In this document: positions 6,195-14,355 of the stretch, in pieces | Position numbering within the stretch: position 1 is the stretch's first letter | How the letters are laid out: each line of letters starts with the position of its first letter | Assembly (NCBI GenBank): GCA_014804775.1 | Contig: JAAUZB010000021.1 | Coordinates: 35,014 to 69,803, forward strand | DNA from: Roseburia sp. | Lineage (GTDB): Bacteria; Bacillota; Clostridia; Lachnospirales; Lachnospiraceae | Direction: 5' to 3' | DNA: 34,790 bases | The notes under the pieces: model-generated | Told to the model about the DNA's origin: nothing | Seen by the model: the letters and a program-made list of their open reading frames with translations, nothing else | Database searches by the model: none | Program-made: the position numbers and the translations under genes

Positions 6195-7592
6195 ATGTGG
6201 AAGAAAATAGATTGGAAAAGAACAGTAACACTGTTGCTTTGTATACTGTTGCTGACTCCTGTTTCGACGGAAGCATCGGAATATTGGCCGGAGCCTCCGG
6301 AAACATCGTCGGCAGGAGTTGTTTTGATGGAAGCATCAACAGGGGCAGTACTCTATGCGAAAAACGACACGGAAAAATATTTTCCTGCCAGCATTACAAA
6401 GATTATGACGGTACTGGTGACACTGGAAAATTCAAGTCTCGATGAGATCGTGACTTTTTCAGATCGTGCTATCGATGAGACAACCGGGTCAGGAATTGCC
6501 AGAGATTACGGTGAACAAATGACAATGGAGCAGTGCCTCTATGCGATCATGTTGGAATCGGCAAACGAATGTGCATTCGCTGTGGCGGAACATGTCGGGG
6601 GGACGATGGAACAATTTGCGGAAATGATGAATGCCAAGGCAAAAGAGTTAGGCTGCGTCAACACACATTTTGCAAATCCGCACGGTCTTCATGATGAGAA
6701 CCATTACACCTGTGCACATGATATGGCGTTGATCGCAAGAGCAGCTTATGAAAATGAAACTTTCCGCATTCTTACGGGTACAAAGATTTATACGATCCCG
6801 CCGACCAATAAGCATCCGGATGAGGATACTGTCCTGAGAAACCATCATGATATGTTAGTGACATATCGCTCTGCCAACAGGAAATATCTATATGAATATT
6901 GCGTTGGCGGGAAAACAGGATATACGGAAGCGGCCAACAGCACGTTGGTCACTTATGCAGAGAAGGACGGTATGACGTTGATCTGTGTTGTGATGTATGC
7001 ACAGTCGCCAGCTCAATACGAAGACACAACAAGCCTGTTTCATTACGGATTCGATTATTTTCAGTTAATGAATGTTGCGGAGAATGATATAAAGTACAGT
7101 GACAGCAGTGATCTCACAACCGGCATGCTGAATCAAAATCAACCGTTTGTAGATATTGATAAGACAGCAGCAGTCGTAATCCCAAAGACAGCAGAATTTG
7201 TAGATGTTACATCAGAGATCACTTATGAGAATATCAGTGAGGATGTGGTGGGGACGATCGCATATACCTACGCGGGACGTGATGTCGGCAGTGCGGATAT
7301 TATAAAGACAGGTGTGGTAATTGAAGCATTTCCGTTTGAAAATCAGAGCAGCGATCAGGAGACGGAAACAGAACAGGAAGTAAAAGAAGTATCTACAATT
7401 CAGGTGAAACCGTTGACCGTTATCTTGATCGTGTTTGGGATTCTGTTAATTGTCATCCTTGTTTTGCTCGCAAAGAAGTTATACGACAATTATTACATTA
7501 TTCGTCATAATTTTACTGTATGGAAGAGCAGGAAGAGTGAATTTTCTCCAAAAAGAAAACACAAAAAAAGACATAAAAGACATAAATATTAA
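6195..7592 (+). CDS. D-alanyl-D-alanine carboxypeptidase (low-molecular-weight PBP, DacF-like)
   Basis: A 465-residue serine peptidase (S11) that removes the terminal D-Ala from peptidoglycan stem pentapeptides outside the cell. An N-terminal signal helix (about residues 10-24) ends near TEA-S. The three active-site motifs are intact: SITK with nucleophile S66 and K69, SAN at 122-124, and KTG at 240-242. A beta-rich C-terminal domain follows, then a transmembrane helix (about 406-427) and a strongly basic cytoplasmic tail (KHKKRHKRHKY). The start at 6195 has GGAG at 6181-6184. Several paralogues (dacA, dacB, dacF) share this layout, so the exact symbol is left open. It is monocistronic, with its own promoter and a perfect 21-bp terminator after it. 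Confidence 0.94.
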   Translation: MWKKIDWKRTVTLLLCILLLTPVSTEASEYWPEPPETSSAGVVLMEASTGAVLYAKNDTEKYFPASITKIMTVLVTLENSSLDEIVTFSDRAIDETTGSGIARDYGEQMTMEQCLYAIMLESANECAFAVAEHVGGTMEQFAEMMNAKAKELGCVNTHFANPHGLHDENHYTCAHDMALIARAAYENETFRILTGTKIYTIPPTNKHPDEDTVLRNHHDMLVTYRSANRKYLYEYCVGGKTGYTEAANSTLVTYAEKDGMTLICVVMYAQSPAQYEDTTSLFHYGFDYFQLMNVAENDIKYSDSSDLTTGMLNQNQPFVDIDKTAAVVIPKTAEFVDVTSEITYENISEDVVGTIAYTYAGRDVGSADIIKTGVVIEAFPFENQSSDQETETEQEVKEVSTIQVKPLTVILIVFGILLIVILVLLAKKLYDNYYIIRHNFTVWKSRKSEFSPKRKHKKRHKRHKY

Positions 7593-7599
7593 ATACTTA

Positions 7600-7645
7600 T
7601 AAATAAAACGACAATATTTTACAAAAAATATTGTCGTTTTATTTA
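7600..7645. terminator. Bidirectional intrinsic terminator
   Basis: A perfect 21-bp stem (7600-7620 with 7625-7645) with loop ACAA, centred on ACGACAATATTTT and its complement, lies between two convergent genes. A-rich and T-rich ends on both sides let it serve both strands. Confidence 0.92.
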
Positions 7646-7674
7646 TAATATGACATACAAAAAATATAGTGAAA

Positions 7675-8184
7675 TTATCTGACAATTAAGCTGTTCAATA
7701 AGATTTCCAGATGAGAAGGGTTTTTTGTGTAAAATATGATCCCGTTTGCCGTCTCCTGTAACGTCAGAAATTTATCCTCAAACAGAGGAGAATTTTCCAA
7801 TACATGAACAAGATAAGATCTCGTTTCACTGCTCACCCGCAGAAACAGAGGTTTGTATTCCTCCATAGAAAATACCTCAGCATCTGCCTTATCAAAAAGG
7901 TATTGCAGTTCTTTTTCATGTTCCAGTTGTTCTGCGGTTTTATTCGGAATAAAATAGCCGAACTCATCTTTGGGCATATTCAGTGATTTTATAGCACGCT
8001 GAACCTGCTTGGTCAGAGCATTGGAAGAAGGGTAGAGTGACTCAAAATAATTCATAAAATCCGCGGCAGTACGGAAGTGTTCGTTTTTCCCGTTTTCCAG
8101 AATTTCAGTCATTAGAATTCGTTTTATGATTCCTTCACAGGTTTCCCGTGAGGGATTTTTTCGTAAGGAAGTAGTTTTATCCAT
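7675..8184 (-). CDS. Uncharacterised protein, possible winged-helix DNA-binding regulator
   Basis: A 169-residue soluble protein I cannot assign to a family. Residues about 35-85 look like a small winged helix: a helix around AADFMNYF, a candidate recognition helix ALTKQVQRAIKSLNM, then a wing-like FGYFIPNK. The C-terminal part (about 105-169) alternates strands and helices. The overall plan is reminiscent of ArgR-type repressors, but the ArgR arginine-binding signature is not visible, so this is only a structural guess. AAGGAG before the ATG at 8184 supports the start. It shares a terminator with the carboxypeptidase gene and diverges from the AbiEi-like gene; regulation of that pair would be a reasonable but untested idea. 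Confidence 0.7.
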   Translation of the reverse strand: MDKTTSLRKNPSRETCEGIIKRILMTEILENGKNEHFRTAADFMNYFESLYPSSNALTKQVQRAIKSLNMPKDEFGYFIPNKTAEQLEHEKELQYLFDKADAEVFSMEEYKPLFLRVSSETRSYLVHVLENSPLFEDKFLTLQETANGIIFYTKNPSHLEILLNSLIVR

Positions 8185-8207
8185 AAAATCTCCTTTTCTA
8201 TTTCTTT

Positions 8208-8236
8208 ATTATAAGATATAAAAATTAGATGTACAA
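8208..8236 (-). promoter_or_regulatory. Leftward promoter of the 169-aa protein gene
   Basis: On the minus strand TTGTAC (8236-8231), a 17-bp spacer and a perfect TATAAT (8213-8208). It is only 5 bp away from the minus-35 of the rightward promoter, so the two could interfere or share regulation. A short leader of about 17 nt is predicted. Confidence 0.6.
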
Positions 8237-8241
8237 GCAGA

Positions 8242-8270
8242 TTGACAAATAAGGCATAATAAATTATAGT
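8242..8270 (+). promoter_or_regulatory. Rightward promoter of the AbiE-like pair
   Basis: A perfect TTGACA (8242-8247), a 17-bp spacer and TATAGT (8265-8270). The predicted start near 8277 gives a leader of about 45 nt. Three copies of ATGTAC (8229, 8282, 8315) surround it. Confidence 0.75.
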
Positions 8271-8321
8271 AAAAGAGAAATATGTACCACAAAGAAAACA
8301 AAAGAGCGGAGAAAATGTACC

Positions 8322-8951
8322 ATGTCGGATTCTTATGTGATTAACGAAAAGAGAGAACTGATTTTGCAGCGTGTCAAGGATCATATATACAAAAATGGCG
8401 GTGTCGTAAAGAAGAACCAGCTAAACGAGCTTGGCATTGATTACCGTCGGATTCTTGATTTTGTGGAAAAAGGAGATCTGGTCCGAATTAAAAGCGGATA
8501 CTATACGGTGCGTATCAGCGATTTTTCAGAGGATGAGCTGGTGGCGACGCTGTTTCCGGACGCTGTCCTAAATTTGGAAAATGCACTTTATGCATACGGA
8601 TATCTGGCGCAAAAACCATACGGATGGAAGCTCTCTGTGGACAAGAATACCTCAAAGTCCAGATTTAAGCTGGATTTTCCGCAGGTGATACCTCTGTATG
8701 CCGAGCCGGAAACGCTTAAGCTTGGAGTGACAAAGATTCCGATGGGGAATGCCGAAATGCAGATTTTTGAGAAAGAGCGTCTGATCTGCGAATGTTTGAA
8801 ATATGAGGACAAGATGGAGAGAGAACTCTTTAAGGAAGGATTGCTTGCATTTATCAGAGATCCGAAGAAGGATGTAGCTAAATTAATGAAATACGCCAGA
8901 GATCGAAGAGTAGTCAAAAAAGTGCAGACAATGATAGGAGTGTGGCTTTAA
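8322..8951 (+). CDS. AbiEi-like antitoxin (type IV toxin-antitoxin family)
   Basis: A 209-residue soluble protein with an N-terminal winged-helix-like segment (about residues 10-65: GGVVKKNQL, a basic helix and the turn GDLVRIKSGYYTV). The C-terminal domain (about 70-209) contains LNLENALYAYGYL, typical of AbiEi antitoxins. In known AbiE pairs this protein represses its own operon and counteracts the AbiEii nucleotidyltransferase toxin without a stable direct complex (type IV mode). A GGAG lies about 12 nt upstream, and a consensus promoter precedes it. Its stop codon abuts the next ATG, so the pair is translationally coupled. The family call comes from residue patterns read by eye, with good but not full confidence. 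Confidence 0.82.
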   Translation: MSDSYVINEKRELILQRVKDHIYKNGGVVKKNQLNELGIDYRRILDFVEKGDLVRIKSGYYTVRISDFSEDELVATLFPDAVLNLENALYAYGYLAQKPYGWKLSVDKNTSKSRFKLDFPQVIPLYAEPETLKLGVTKIPMGNAEMQIFEKERLICECLKYEDKMERELFKEGLLAFIRDPKKDVAKLMKYARDRRVVKKVQTMIGVWL

Positions 8952-9863
8952 ATGAAACATACGGTTATTAACAAAACCGCATTAAAACAAAAAAGTGATG
9001 TGCTTGGCATTCCCTTTTCAAATCTGCTGGCAGGATTTGTTCTGGAATCACTGATGTATCTGATCGAGACGTCCGAGTTTGCAGATACTCTGTGGTTAAA
9101 AAATGTAAATATTTTCGGTGTGGAACAGTACCGGAAAAAGAATCTGCTCACCTTGGAATTTGCATATTTGACAGATGAGAAGGTGATCAAAAAAGGAGAA
9201 TTGCGTCCCGGACAGAAGCTTTCATTCAACATGGGATGCGTTATGCTGGCATACATACTAAAAAAGGAAAAAGTACCTGAGATCAAATGGATGGCAAGAC
9301 CTTTCATGAAGGAGAATGCTCTGGATATCCAGCTCACAGGTGAATTCGAAGAGATGATAGTGCCGCTTAGGATCCGCGTTGACGAGATTACCGGAGAGGA
9401 AATAATTCCGATGCGCAAGCAGCTTGCGCTTTTTATGGATCCAAAGCAGAATATTACTTATCTGGAATACCCGGTTGACAAAAAGCTTTCTGAGCTGTTG
9501 TTTCTGGTGATCAGAGATATGGAACTGATAGCGGAAATGTCCGTGTATGACCAGATTTATACGATTTTAAGCCAGGAAGCAGTAGATGGGCGTCGTGTAC
9601 GGGAGATGATCCGGGAATATTGTATCAGAGAAAACATTCCTACAGAAAAAGAACGTATGGATACCGTTCTTTCCTATCGACACTATGCCTATATGCGAAA
9701 AAGGTGGGAAAAGTATTTGCGGCATAATAAGAGAAAAGAACCGGACTGGGACGCTGTCATGAAAAAGATAGGCGGATTTCTCCCAAGGGTATGGAAATCC
9801 ATATGCCGGGATGAAATCTTTTTTGGAGACTGGATGCCGGGGTTGGGACGTTTTCTGGATTGA
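8952..9863 (+). CDS. AbiEii-like protein lacking the canonical nucleotidyltransferase motifs
   Basis: A 303-residue soluble protein whose ATG follows directly on the stop codon of the AbiEi-like gene. Position, length and C-terminal half fit the AbiEii toxin family: a segment EYPVDKKLSELLFLVIRDME resembling the helical region of AbiEii, then a tail RKRWEKYLRHNKRKEPDW and a helix ending near LPRVW. However, the N-terminal half does not show the GG(S/T)-type nucleotide-binding motif, nor the paired acidic residues normally in DIDL. It may be a catalytically dead relative, or one with an altered active site. If the family call is wrong it is simply an unknown partner of an AbiEi-like protein. 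There is no sign of frameshift. Confidence 0.75.
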   Translation: MKHTVINKTALKQKSDVLGIPFSNLLAGFVLESLMYLIETSEFADTLWLKNVNIFGVEQYRKKNLLTLEFAYLTDEKVIKKGELRPGQKLSFNMGCVMLAYILKKEKVPEIKWMARPFMKENALDIQLTGEFEEMIVPLRIRVDEITGEEIIPMRKQLALFMDPKQNITYLEYPVDKKLSELLFLVIRDMELIAEMSVYDQIYTILSQEAVDGRRVREMIREYCIRENIPTEKERMDTVLSYRHYAYMRKRWEKYLRHNKRKEPDWDAVMKKIGGFLPRVWKSICRDEIFFGDWMPGLGRFLD

Positions 9864-9894
9864 GGCCTGACATAAGAAAGAGAAGAGAAAAAGG

Positions 9895-11316
9895 ATGGAA
9901 TACCTGGACGATCGGTTAACTTTATACGGTAAAACAGACTACTACCCGTTTCACATGCCGGGACATAAAAGAAGAGAGCTTTCTTTCCCAAATCCATACT
10001 GTATTGACATTACAGAGATAGACGGTTTTGATAATCTGCATCATGCAGAAGGAATTTTACGGGAAGCGCAGGAGAGGGCAGCAGAACTCTACGGCTCAGA
10101 GCGGTGTTTTTATCTGATCAACGGAAGTACCTGTGGAATTCTGACCGCAATATGTGCGGCGACAAAAAAACATGACAAAGTGCTGGTGGCAAGAAACAGC
10201 CACAAAGCAGTGTATCATGCAGCGGAACTGCATGAGTTGAATGTCAGATATCTGTATCCGGTCATCACGGAAACTGACCTTCAAGGACAGATCACACCGG
10301 AACAGGTAAAAGAAGCCATTCAAAGTGAACCCGATATCAGGGCAGTTGTGATCACATCTCCGACTTATGAGGGAATCATTTCCAATATTAAAGGAATTAT
10401 CGAAGTGGCACATGCTTATGGGATTCCTGTGATCGTGGATGAGGCACATGGAGCACATTTAGGGTTTGGCGGCGGTTTTCCTGAAAACGCAATACGGCAG
10501 GGGGCGGATGTTGTAGTGATGAGCCTGCACAAAACACTGCCGTCTTTTACGCAGACCGCATTGCTGCACCTGAACACGGGTCGTGTATCGGAGGAAGAGA
10601 TCGCGAGATATCTCGGTATTTTTGAGACCAGCTCCCCATCCTACCTTTTGATGTCAGGAATGGATGCCTGTGTGAGGATGCTTCAGGAGGACGGGGAGGT
10701 ACTTTTTCAGGAATACAGAAAGAGACTGGATTCCTTTTATAAGGATACCGCGGACTTGAAAAAGCTGCATGTGCTGTCTGTATCAGATTTTACAGAGGGA
10801 GAGGTATTCCGCTGGGATGATTCCAAGCTTGTAATTTTTACCGGGGAAGCAGGGATGACGGGAGAAGAGCTTCACCGGATTTTGCTGGATACGTATCATC
10901 TTCAGATGGAAATGGTTTCCGCTTTCTATGTGCTTGGCATGACGAGTATTATGGATACAGAGGAGGGGTTTGTACGGCTGTCTGCAGCGCTTCATGAAAT
11001 TGATGCCGGCATTCGGACGGCAGATAGCAATACTTCTGAAAACTTTACCCGCAGCATGTATGTGAGAAATAATTCAAGGATGCAGATCTATCAGGCAGCG
11101 GAGCACCCCTGCAGAGAGGTTGGCTTTGAGGAAGCCGTAGGACAGGTATCTGCGGGATATGTGTATTTTTATCCTCCGGGAATTCCTGTGATCGTTCCGG
11201 GAGAGATCATCACGCAGGAGCTGATCGGACATATCCGTGAATACAGGGACAAAAATCTTTGTATAGAGGGAATCTTAAATTTGTCGGAGGAACGGATAAA
11301 GATTGTATATTTCTAA
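9895..11316 (+). CDS. PLP-dependent Orn/Lys/Arg decarboxylase family protein
   Basis: A 473-residue fold-type I PLP enzyme of the short Firmicutes group (YaaO/SpeA-like), which removes CO2 from a basic amino acid for polyamine synthesis. Visible features are the N-terminal HMPGHK (20-25), EIDGFDNL, INGSTCGI, the PLP-binding DEAHGAHLGF (182-191), and SLHKTLPS with Schiff-base K213. Substrate (Arg, Lys or Orn) cannot be told from sequence. Only a weak ribosome site (AAGAGAAAAAGG) precedes the ATG at 9895, 31 bp after the AbiE-like pair. It is the first gene of the cluster that continues through rsmI, matching yaaO in the Bacillus yaaO-tmk-yaaQ-yaaR-holB order. Confidence 0.92.
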   Translation: MEYLDDRLTLYGKTDYYPFHMPGHKRRELSFPNPYCIDITEIDGFDNLHHAEGILREAQERAAELYGSERCFYLINGSTCGILTAICAATKKHDKVLVARNSHKAVYHAAELHELNVRYLYPVITETDLQGQITPEQVKEAIQSEPDIRAVVITSPTYEGIISNIKGIIEVAHAYGIPVIVDEAHGAHLGFGGGFPENAIRQGADVVVMSLHKTLPSFTQTALLHLNTGRVSEEEIARYLGIFETSSPSYLLMSGMDACVRMLQEDGEVLFQEYRKRLDSFYKDTADLKKLHVLSVSDFTEGEVFRWDDSKLVIFTGEAGMTGEELHRILLDTYHLQMEMVSAFYVLGMTSIMDTEEGFVRLSAALHEIDAGIRTADSNTSENFTRSMYVRNNSRMQIYQAAEHPCREVGFEEAVGQVSAGYVYFYPPGIPVIVPGEIITQELIGHIREYRDKNLCIEGILNLSEERIKIVYF

Positions 11317-11346
11317 ATACTATATTATACTAGAAGGGTGCAGTAA

Positions 11347-11934
11347 ATGAAGAAGATTTATTGTATGATGGGAAAAAGCTCTACCGGCAAGGATACTTTA
11401 TTTAAGATGCTGATGGAGGATCAGGAGCTTTCCGTAAAAACTCTTGTTCCGTATACCACGCGTCCCATGCGTGAGGGAGAACGGGACGGAGTGGAGTATC
11501 ATTTCTGTGACGAGACGCGTTTGAAGGCTTTGGAGGAGTCCGGCAGGATTATTGAGCTTCGTACTTATGATACGGTACATGGTCTGTGGAAATATTTTAC
11601 GGTGGACGACGATCAGGTAGATCTGGAGAAATACAGCTATCTGCTTATAGGTACGCTGGAGGCTTATCTGAAAATCAGGGATTACTATGGAAAAGACAGG
11701 GTAATACCGATATATATTGAGGTGGAGGACGGGCTTCGTCTGCAGAGGGCCGTGGAGCGGGAGCGGAAAGAAAGCATGCCGCGATATGAAGAATTATGCC
11801 GGCGCTTTCTGGCAGATGCCGTTGATTTTTCTGAGGAGAAGCTTACCGATGCCGGAATCGAAAAAAGATTTATCAATGAAAATTTATCGGAAACAGAACA
11901 CATAATCAGACAATATATGTTAGAATCAGAATAG
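11347..11934 (+). CDS. Guanylate kinase-like protein
   Basis: A 195-residue P-loop nucleotide kinase. The Walker A loop is GKSSTGKDT (residues 9-17), differing from the GPSGAGKST of classical Gmk. The guanylate-kinase signature YTTRPMREGERDGVEYHF (35-53) covers the GMP-binding Arg and Tyr residues. Length is close to Gmk, so phosphorylation of GMP or a related nucleotide is likely, but the altered P-loop suggests a paralogue rather than the main gmk. GAAGGG precedes the ATG at 11347. In Bacillus the corresponding position is held by thymidylate kinase (tmk), so this is a non-homologous nucleotide kinase in the same slot. Probably co-transcribed with neighbours. Confidence 0.87.
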   Translation: MKKIYCMMGKSSTGKDTLFKMLMEDQELSVKTLVPYTTRPMREGERDGVEYHFCDETRLKALEESGRIIELRTYDTVHGLWKYFTVDDDQVDLEKYSYLLIGTLEAYLKIRDYYGKDRVIPIYIEVEDGLRLQRAVERERKESMPRYEELCRRFLADAVDFSEEKLTDAGIEKRFINENLSETEHIIRQYMLESE

Positions 11935-11949
11935 AAGGAAGGTGATAGC

Positions 11950-12390
11950 GTGGATATTAAAGTCAATCAAGTACAACAGGTAACACAGGTGCCGGACACG
12001 GCGCAGACAGAAACCGGCGACGGTTCTTTCAAATTTACTCTCGCAAGCGCTATCACGGACGCGGATCTTCAGGCTAAGGTAGATATGCTTTTGACAGATA
12101 TTACTGCACAGGGCAACCGGATCGCAGAGCATATGGATATCCGCGATATGAAGAAATACCGTGAGCTTGTGCGGGAATTTATGAATGAAGTGGTATTCCG
12201 TTCCCACAAGTTTTCCAGACAGAATTTTTTGGATCGCAAGGGACGTCATCGCGTTTATGGATTGATCAAGCTGATTGATGCTAATTTGGATGAATTAGCA
12301 CAGGAACTGGTCAAAGACGAGAAGGATCACATATCTATATTAAGTAAGATCGGAGAAATCCGGGGCTTGATATTGGATATCTTGACCTAG
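11950..12390 (+). CDS. yaaR: YaaR-like protein (DUF327)
   Basis: A 146-residue mostly helical cytoplasmic protein of unknown function. It begins with a GTG codon preceded by AAGGAAGGTGA. The middle segment [19 protein letters not shown] followed by [17 protein letters not shown] and an ending with [10 protein letters not shown] match the YaaR/DUF327 family. Its position immediately before holB and ricT is the conserved one in Firmicutes. No catalytic motif is evident. The family is associated with the RicT/Y-complex neighbourhood, but no function should be assumed from that. Confidence 0.85.
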   Translation: MDIKVNQVQQVTQVPDTAQTETGDGSFKFTLASAITDADLQAKVDMLLTDITAQGNRIAEHMDIRDMKKYRELVREFMNEVVFRSHKFSRQNFLDRKGRHRVYGLIKLIDANLDELAQELVKDEKDHISILSKIGEIRGLILDILT

Positions 12391-12401
12391 AAAGGATGGC
12401 T

Positions 12402-13442
12402 ATGGCTGGATTTAAAAATATTTTAGGACACGAACAGATTATTGAGCATTTACGGAATGCGATCAAGTTGGATAAAGTGTCGCATGCATATATTATAAAC
12501 GGACCGGATAAGTCGGGAAAAATGATGCTGGCCGAGGCATTTGCCCAGACTCTGCAGTGCGAGCAGGTTGCAAAAGCCGTGCGGGGTGACAGCGAAAATC
12601 CAACAGATGGACAGACGGCAGAAATAGAAGCCTGCATGGAATGTCATTCCTGTAAGCAGGCAATCGGAAGAAACCAGCCGGATATCATCTATGTAAAACA
12701 TGAAAAACCGAATACCATATCGGTGGATGATATTCGTACACAGGTTAATAATGATATTGTGATAAAGCCCTATAGCAGCGAGTACAAGATTTACATTATA
12801 GATGAGGCGGAGAAGATGAATGTGCAGGCACAGAATGCACTGCTGAAAACTATCGAGGAGCCGCCCGCCTATGCAATTCTGATCCTGCTCACCACGAATG
12901 CAGATAGTTTTCTTCCGACGATATTATCCAGATGCGTGACTTTAAATATCAAGGTTGTGCCGGATGAGATGATAAAAAAATATCTGATGAGTCATTATCA
13001 GGTACCCGATTATCAGGCGGATGTATGTGTTGCATTTGCACAGGGAAATGTGGGAAAGGCAATTCAGCTCGCATCCTCCGATAATTTCAACGATCTGAAG
13101 GCATCTGCGCTGCAGCTGATCAAGCGTCTTGACGATATTGATCTCTATGAGATGACGGAAGCAGTCAAGCAGATCAGTGAATACAAGCTGGAAATCAATG
13201 ATTATTTTGATCTGATGATGATCTGGTATCGGGACGTATTGCTTTTCAAAGCGACAAAGGATGTAAACGGTCTTATTTTTAAAGACGAAGTTTATGATAT
13301 AAAAAGACGGGCAGAAAAAAGCTCATACGGTGGAATAGAGACGATCTTGGAAGCTTTGCAGAAAGCGAAGGTTCGTCTGAATGCCAATGTTAATTTTGAT
13401 CTTACAATAGAGCTGCTGCTGCTGACTATAAAGGAGAACTAG
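12402..13442 (+). CDS. holB: DNA polymerase III delta prime subunit
   Basis: A 346-residue AAA+ protein of the clamp loader, working with delta and tau/gamma to place the sliding clamp on DNA. The N-terminal FKNILGHEQIIEHLRNAI and HAYIINGPDKSGK carry a degenerate P-loop, as expected for the stator subunit that does not hydrolyse ATP. A Cys cluster CMECHSC marks the zinc module. EYKIYIIDEAEKMNVQAQNA, LLKTIEEPP and LSRC follow. Two ATGs are possible: 12396 lies directly against AAAGG, while 12402 has a 6-nt spacing from it, so 12402 is chosen. It is flanked by yaaR (5 bp) and ricT (1 bp), a conserved order. Confidence 0.95.
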   Translation: MAGFKNILGHEQIIEHLRNAIKLDKVSHAYIINGPDKSGKMMLAEAFAQTLQCEQVAKAVRGDSENPTDGQTAEIEACMECHSCKQAIGRNQPDIIYVKHEKPNTISVDDIRTQVNNDIVIKPYSSEYKIYIIDEAEKMNVQAQNALLKTIEEPPAYAILILLTTNADSFLPTILSRCVTLNIKVVPDEMIKKYLMSHYQVPDYQADVCVAFAQGNVGKAIQLASSDNFNDLKASALQLIKRLDDIDLYEMTEAVKQISEYKLEINDYFDLMMIWYRDVLLFKATKDVNGLIFKDEVYDIKRRAEKSSYGGIETILEALQKAKVRLNANVNFDLTIELLLLTIKEN

Positions 13443-13443
13443 A

Positions 13444-14355
13444 ATGATAAAAATAGTAGGAGTGCGTTTCCGGACTGCAGGTAAAATATATTATTTTGAG
13501 CCGGGCAATCTTAAGCTGGAGCCGGGAATGCATGTGATTGTAGAGACGGCCCGCGGCGTAGAAATGGGAACCGTTATGATGGGACCGAAGGATGTGCCGG
13601 AGGAAAGTGTGGTGCAGCCGCTAAAGCCGATCATTCGGATTGCAACCGAGGCAGATGAGAAGACGGTCGAGAAAAACCGTGAAAAGGAAAAGGAAGCATT
13701 CAAGATTTGTCTTGACAAGATTGCCAAGCACAAATTGGAGATGAAACTGGTGGAAGCGGAATACACGTTTGACAACAATAAGCTGTTGTTTTATTTTACC
13801 GCTGACGGGAGAATAGATTTCCGTGAACTGGTGAAGGATCTGGCGGCTGTATTCCGTACCCGGATTGAGCTGCGCCAGATCGGTGTCAGAGACGAAACGA
13901 AAATCATGGGAGGGATCGGAATCTGCGGCAGATCACTTTGCTGTAATACGTATCTGTCAGAGTTTGCTCCGGTTTCCATCAAAATGGCAAAAGAGCAGAA
14001 TCTTTCTCTAAATCCTACCAAGATCTCCGGTGTCTGCGGAAGACTGATGTGCTGCCTGAAAAACGAAGAAGAAACGTATGAGTATTTAAACAGCCGCCTT
14101 CCGATGGTGGGCGATCATGTGACGACAGACGATGGGCTGAGAGGCGAGGTGTCTTCTGTAAATGTATTGCGTCAGACCGTGAAGGTTCTGGTGCAGGTTG
14201 ACGATGAAAAAGAGCTGTTGGACTATAAGGTTGAGCAGCTGAAATTTAAGCCGAGACGCAGAAAAGAGAGTCTGAAGTTATCTGCGGAGGAGCTCAAGGA
14301 GCTGGCAGCCCTGGAGGATAAGGGAGGAAAATCCAAGATTGATGACACGAAATGA
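13444..14355 (+). CDS. ricT: RicT/YaaT, PSP1-domain protein of the RNase Y-specificity complex
   Basis: A 303-residue cytoplasmic protein. In Bacillus RicT joins RicA and RicF in an Fe-S-containing complex that directs RNase Y and affects sporulation and biofilm decisions. The PSP1 core spans about residues 55-235 and includes two cysteine-rich stretches, GICGRSLCCNTYL and GVCGRLMCCLKNE, the likely iron-sulfur ligands. A beta-rich C-terminal part and a Lys/Glu-rich tail follow. The ATG at 13444 is one base after the holB stop and so depends on coupling. The last 17 nt overlap the next gene. RicA and RicF homologues are not in the window. Confidence 0.93.
   Translation: MIKIVGVRFRTAGKIYYFEPGNLKLEPGMHVIVETARGVEMGTVMMGPKDVPEESVVQPLKPIIRIATEADEKTVEKNREKEKEAFKICLDKIAKHKLEMKLVEAEYTFDNNKLLFYFTADGRIDFRELVKDLAAVFRTRIELRQIGVRDETKIMGGIGICGRSLCCNTYLSEFAPVSIKMAKEQNLSLNPTKISGVCGRLMCCLKNEEETYEYLNSRLPMVGDHVTTDDGLRGEVSSVNVLRQTVKVLVQVDDEKELLDYKVEQLKFKPRRRKESLKLSAEELKELAALEDKGGKSKIDDTK

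Noticed and set aside
6179-6445. An open frame of 88 codons overlapping the start of the carboxypeptidase gene
   Set aside because: It overlaps an exported S11 peptidase with intact motifs, in another frame, and has no homology-like features of its own.
11303-11331. TTGTAT, 17 bp, TATACT before the guanylate-kinase-like gene as a promoter
   Set aside because: The minus-35 matches only three of six bases, and transcription would begin inside the ribosome site, making it unlikely.
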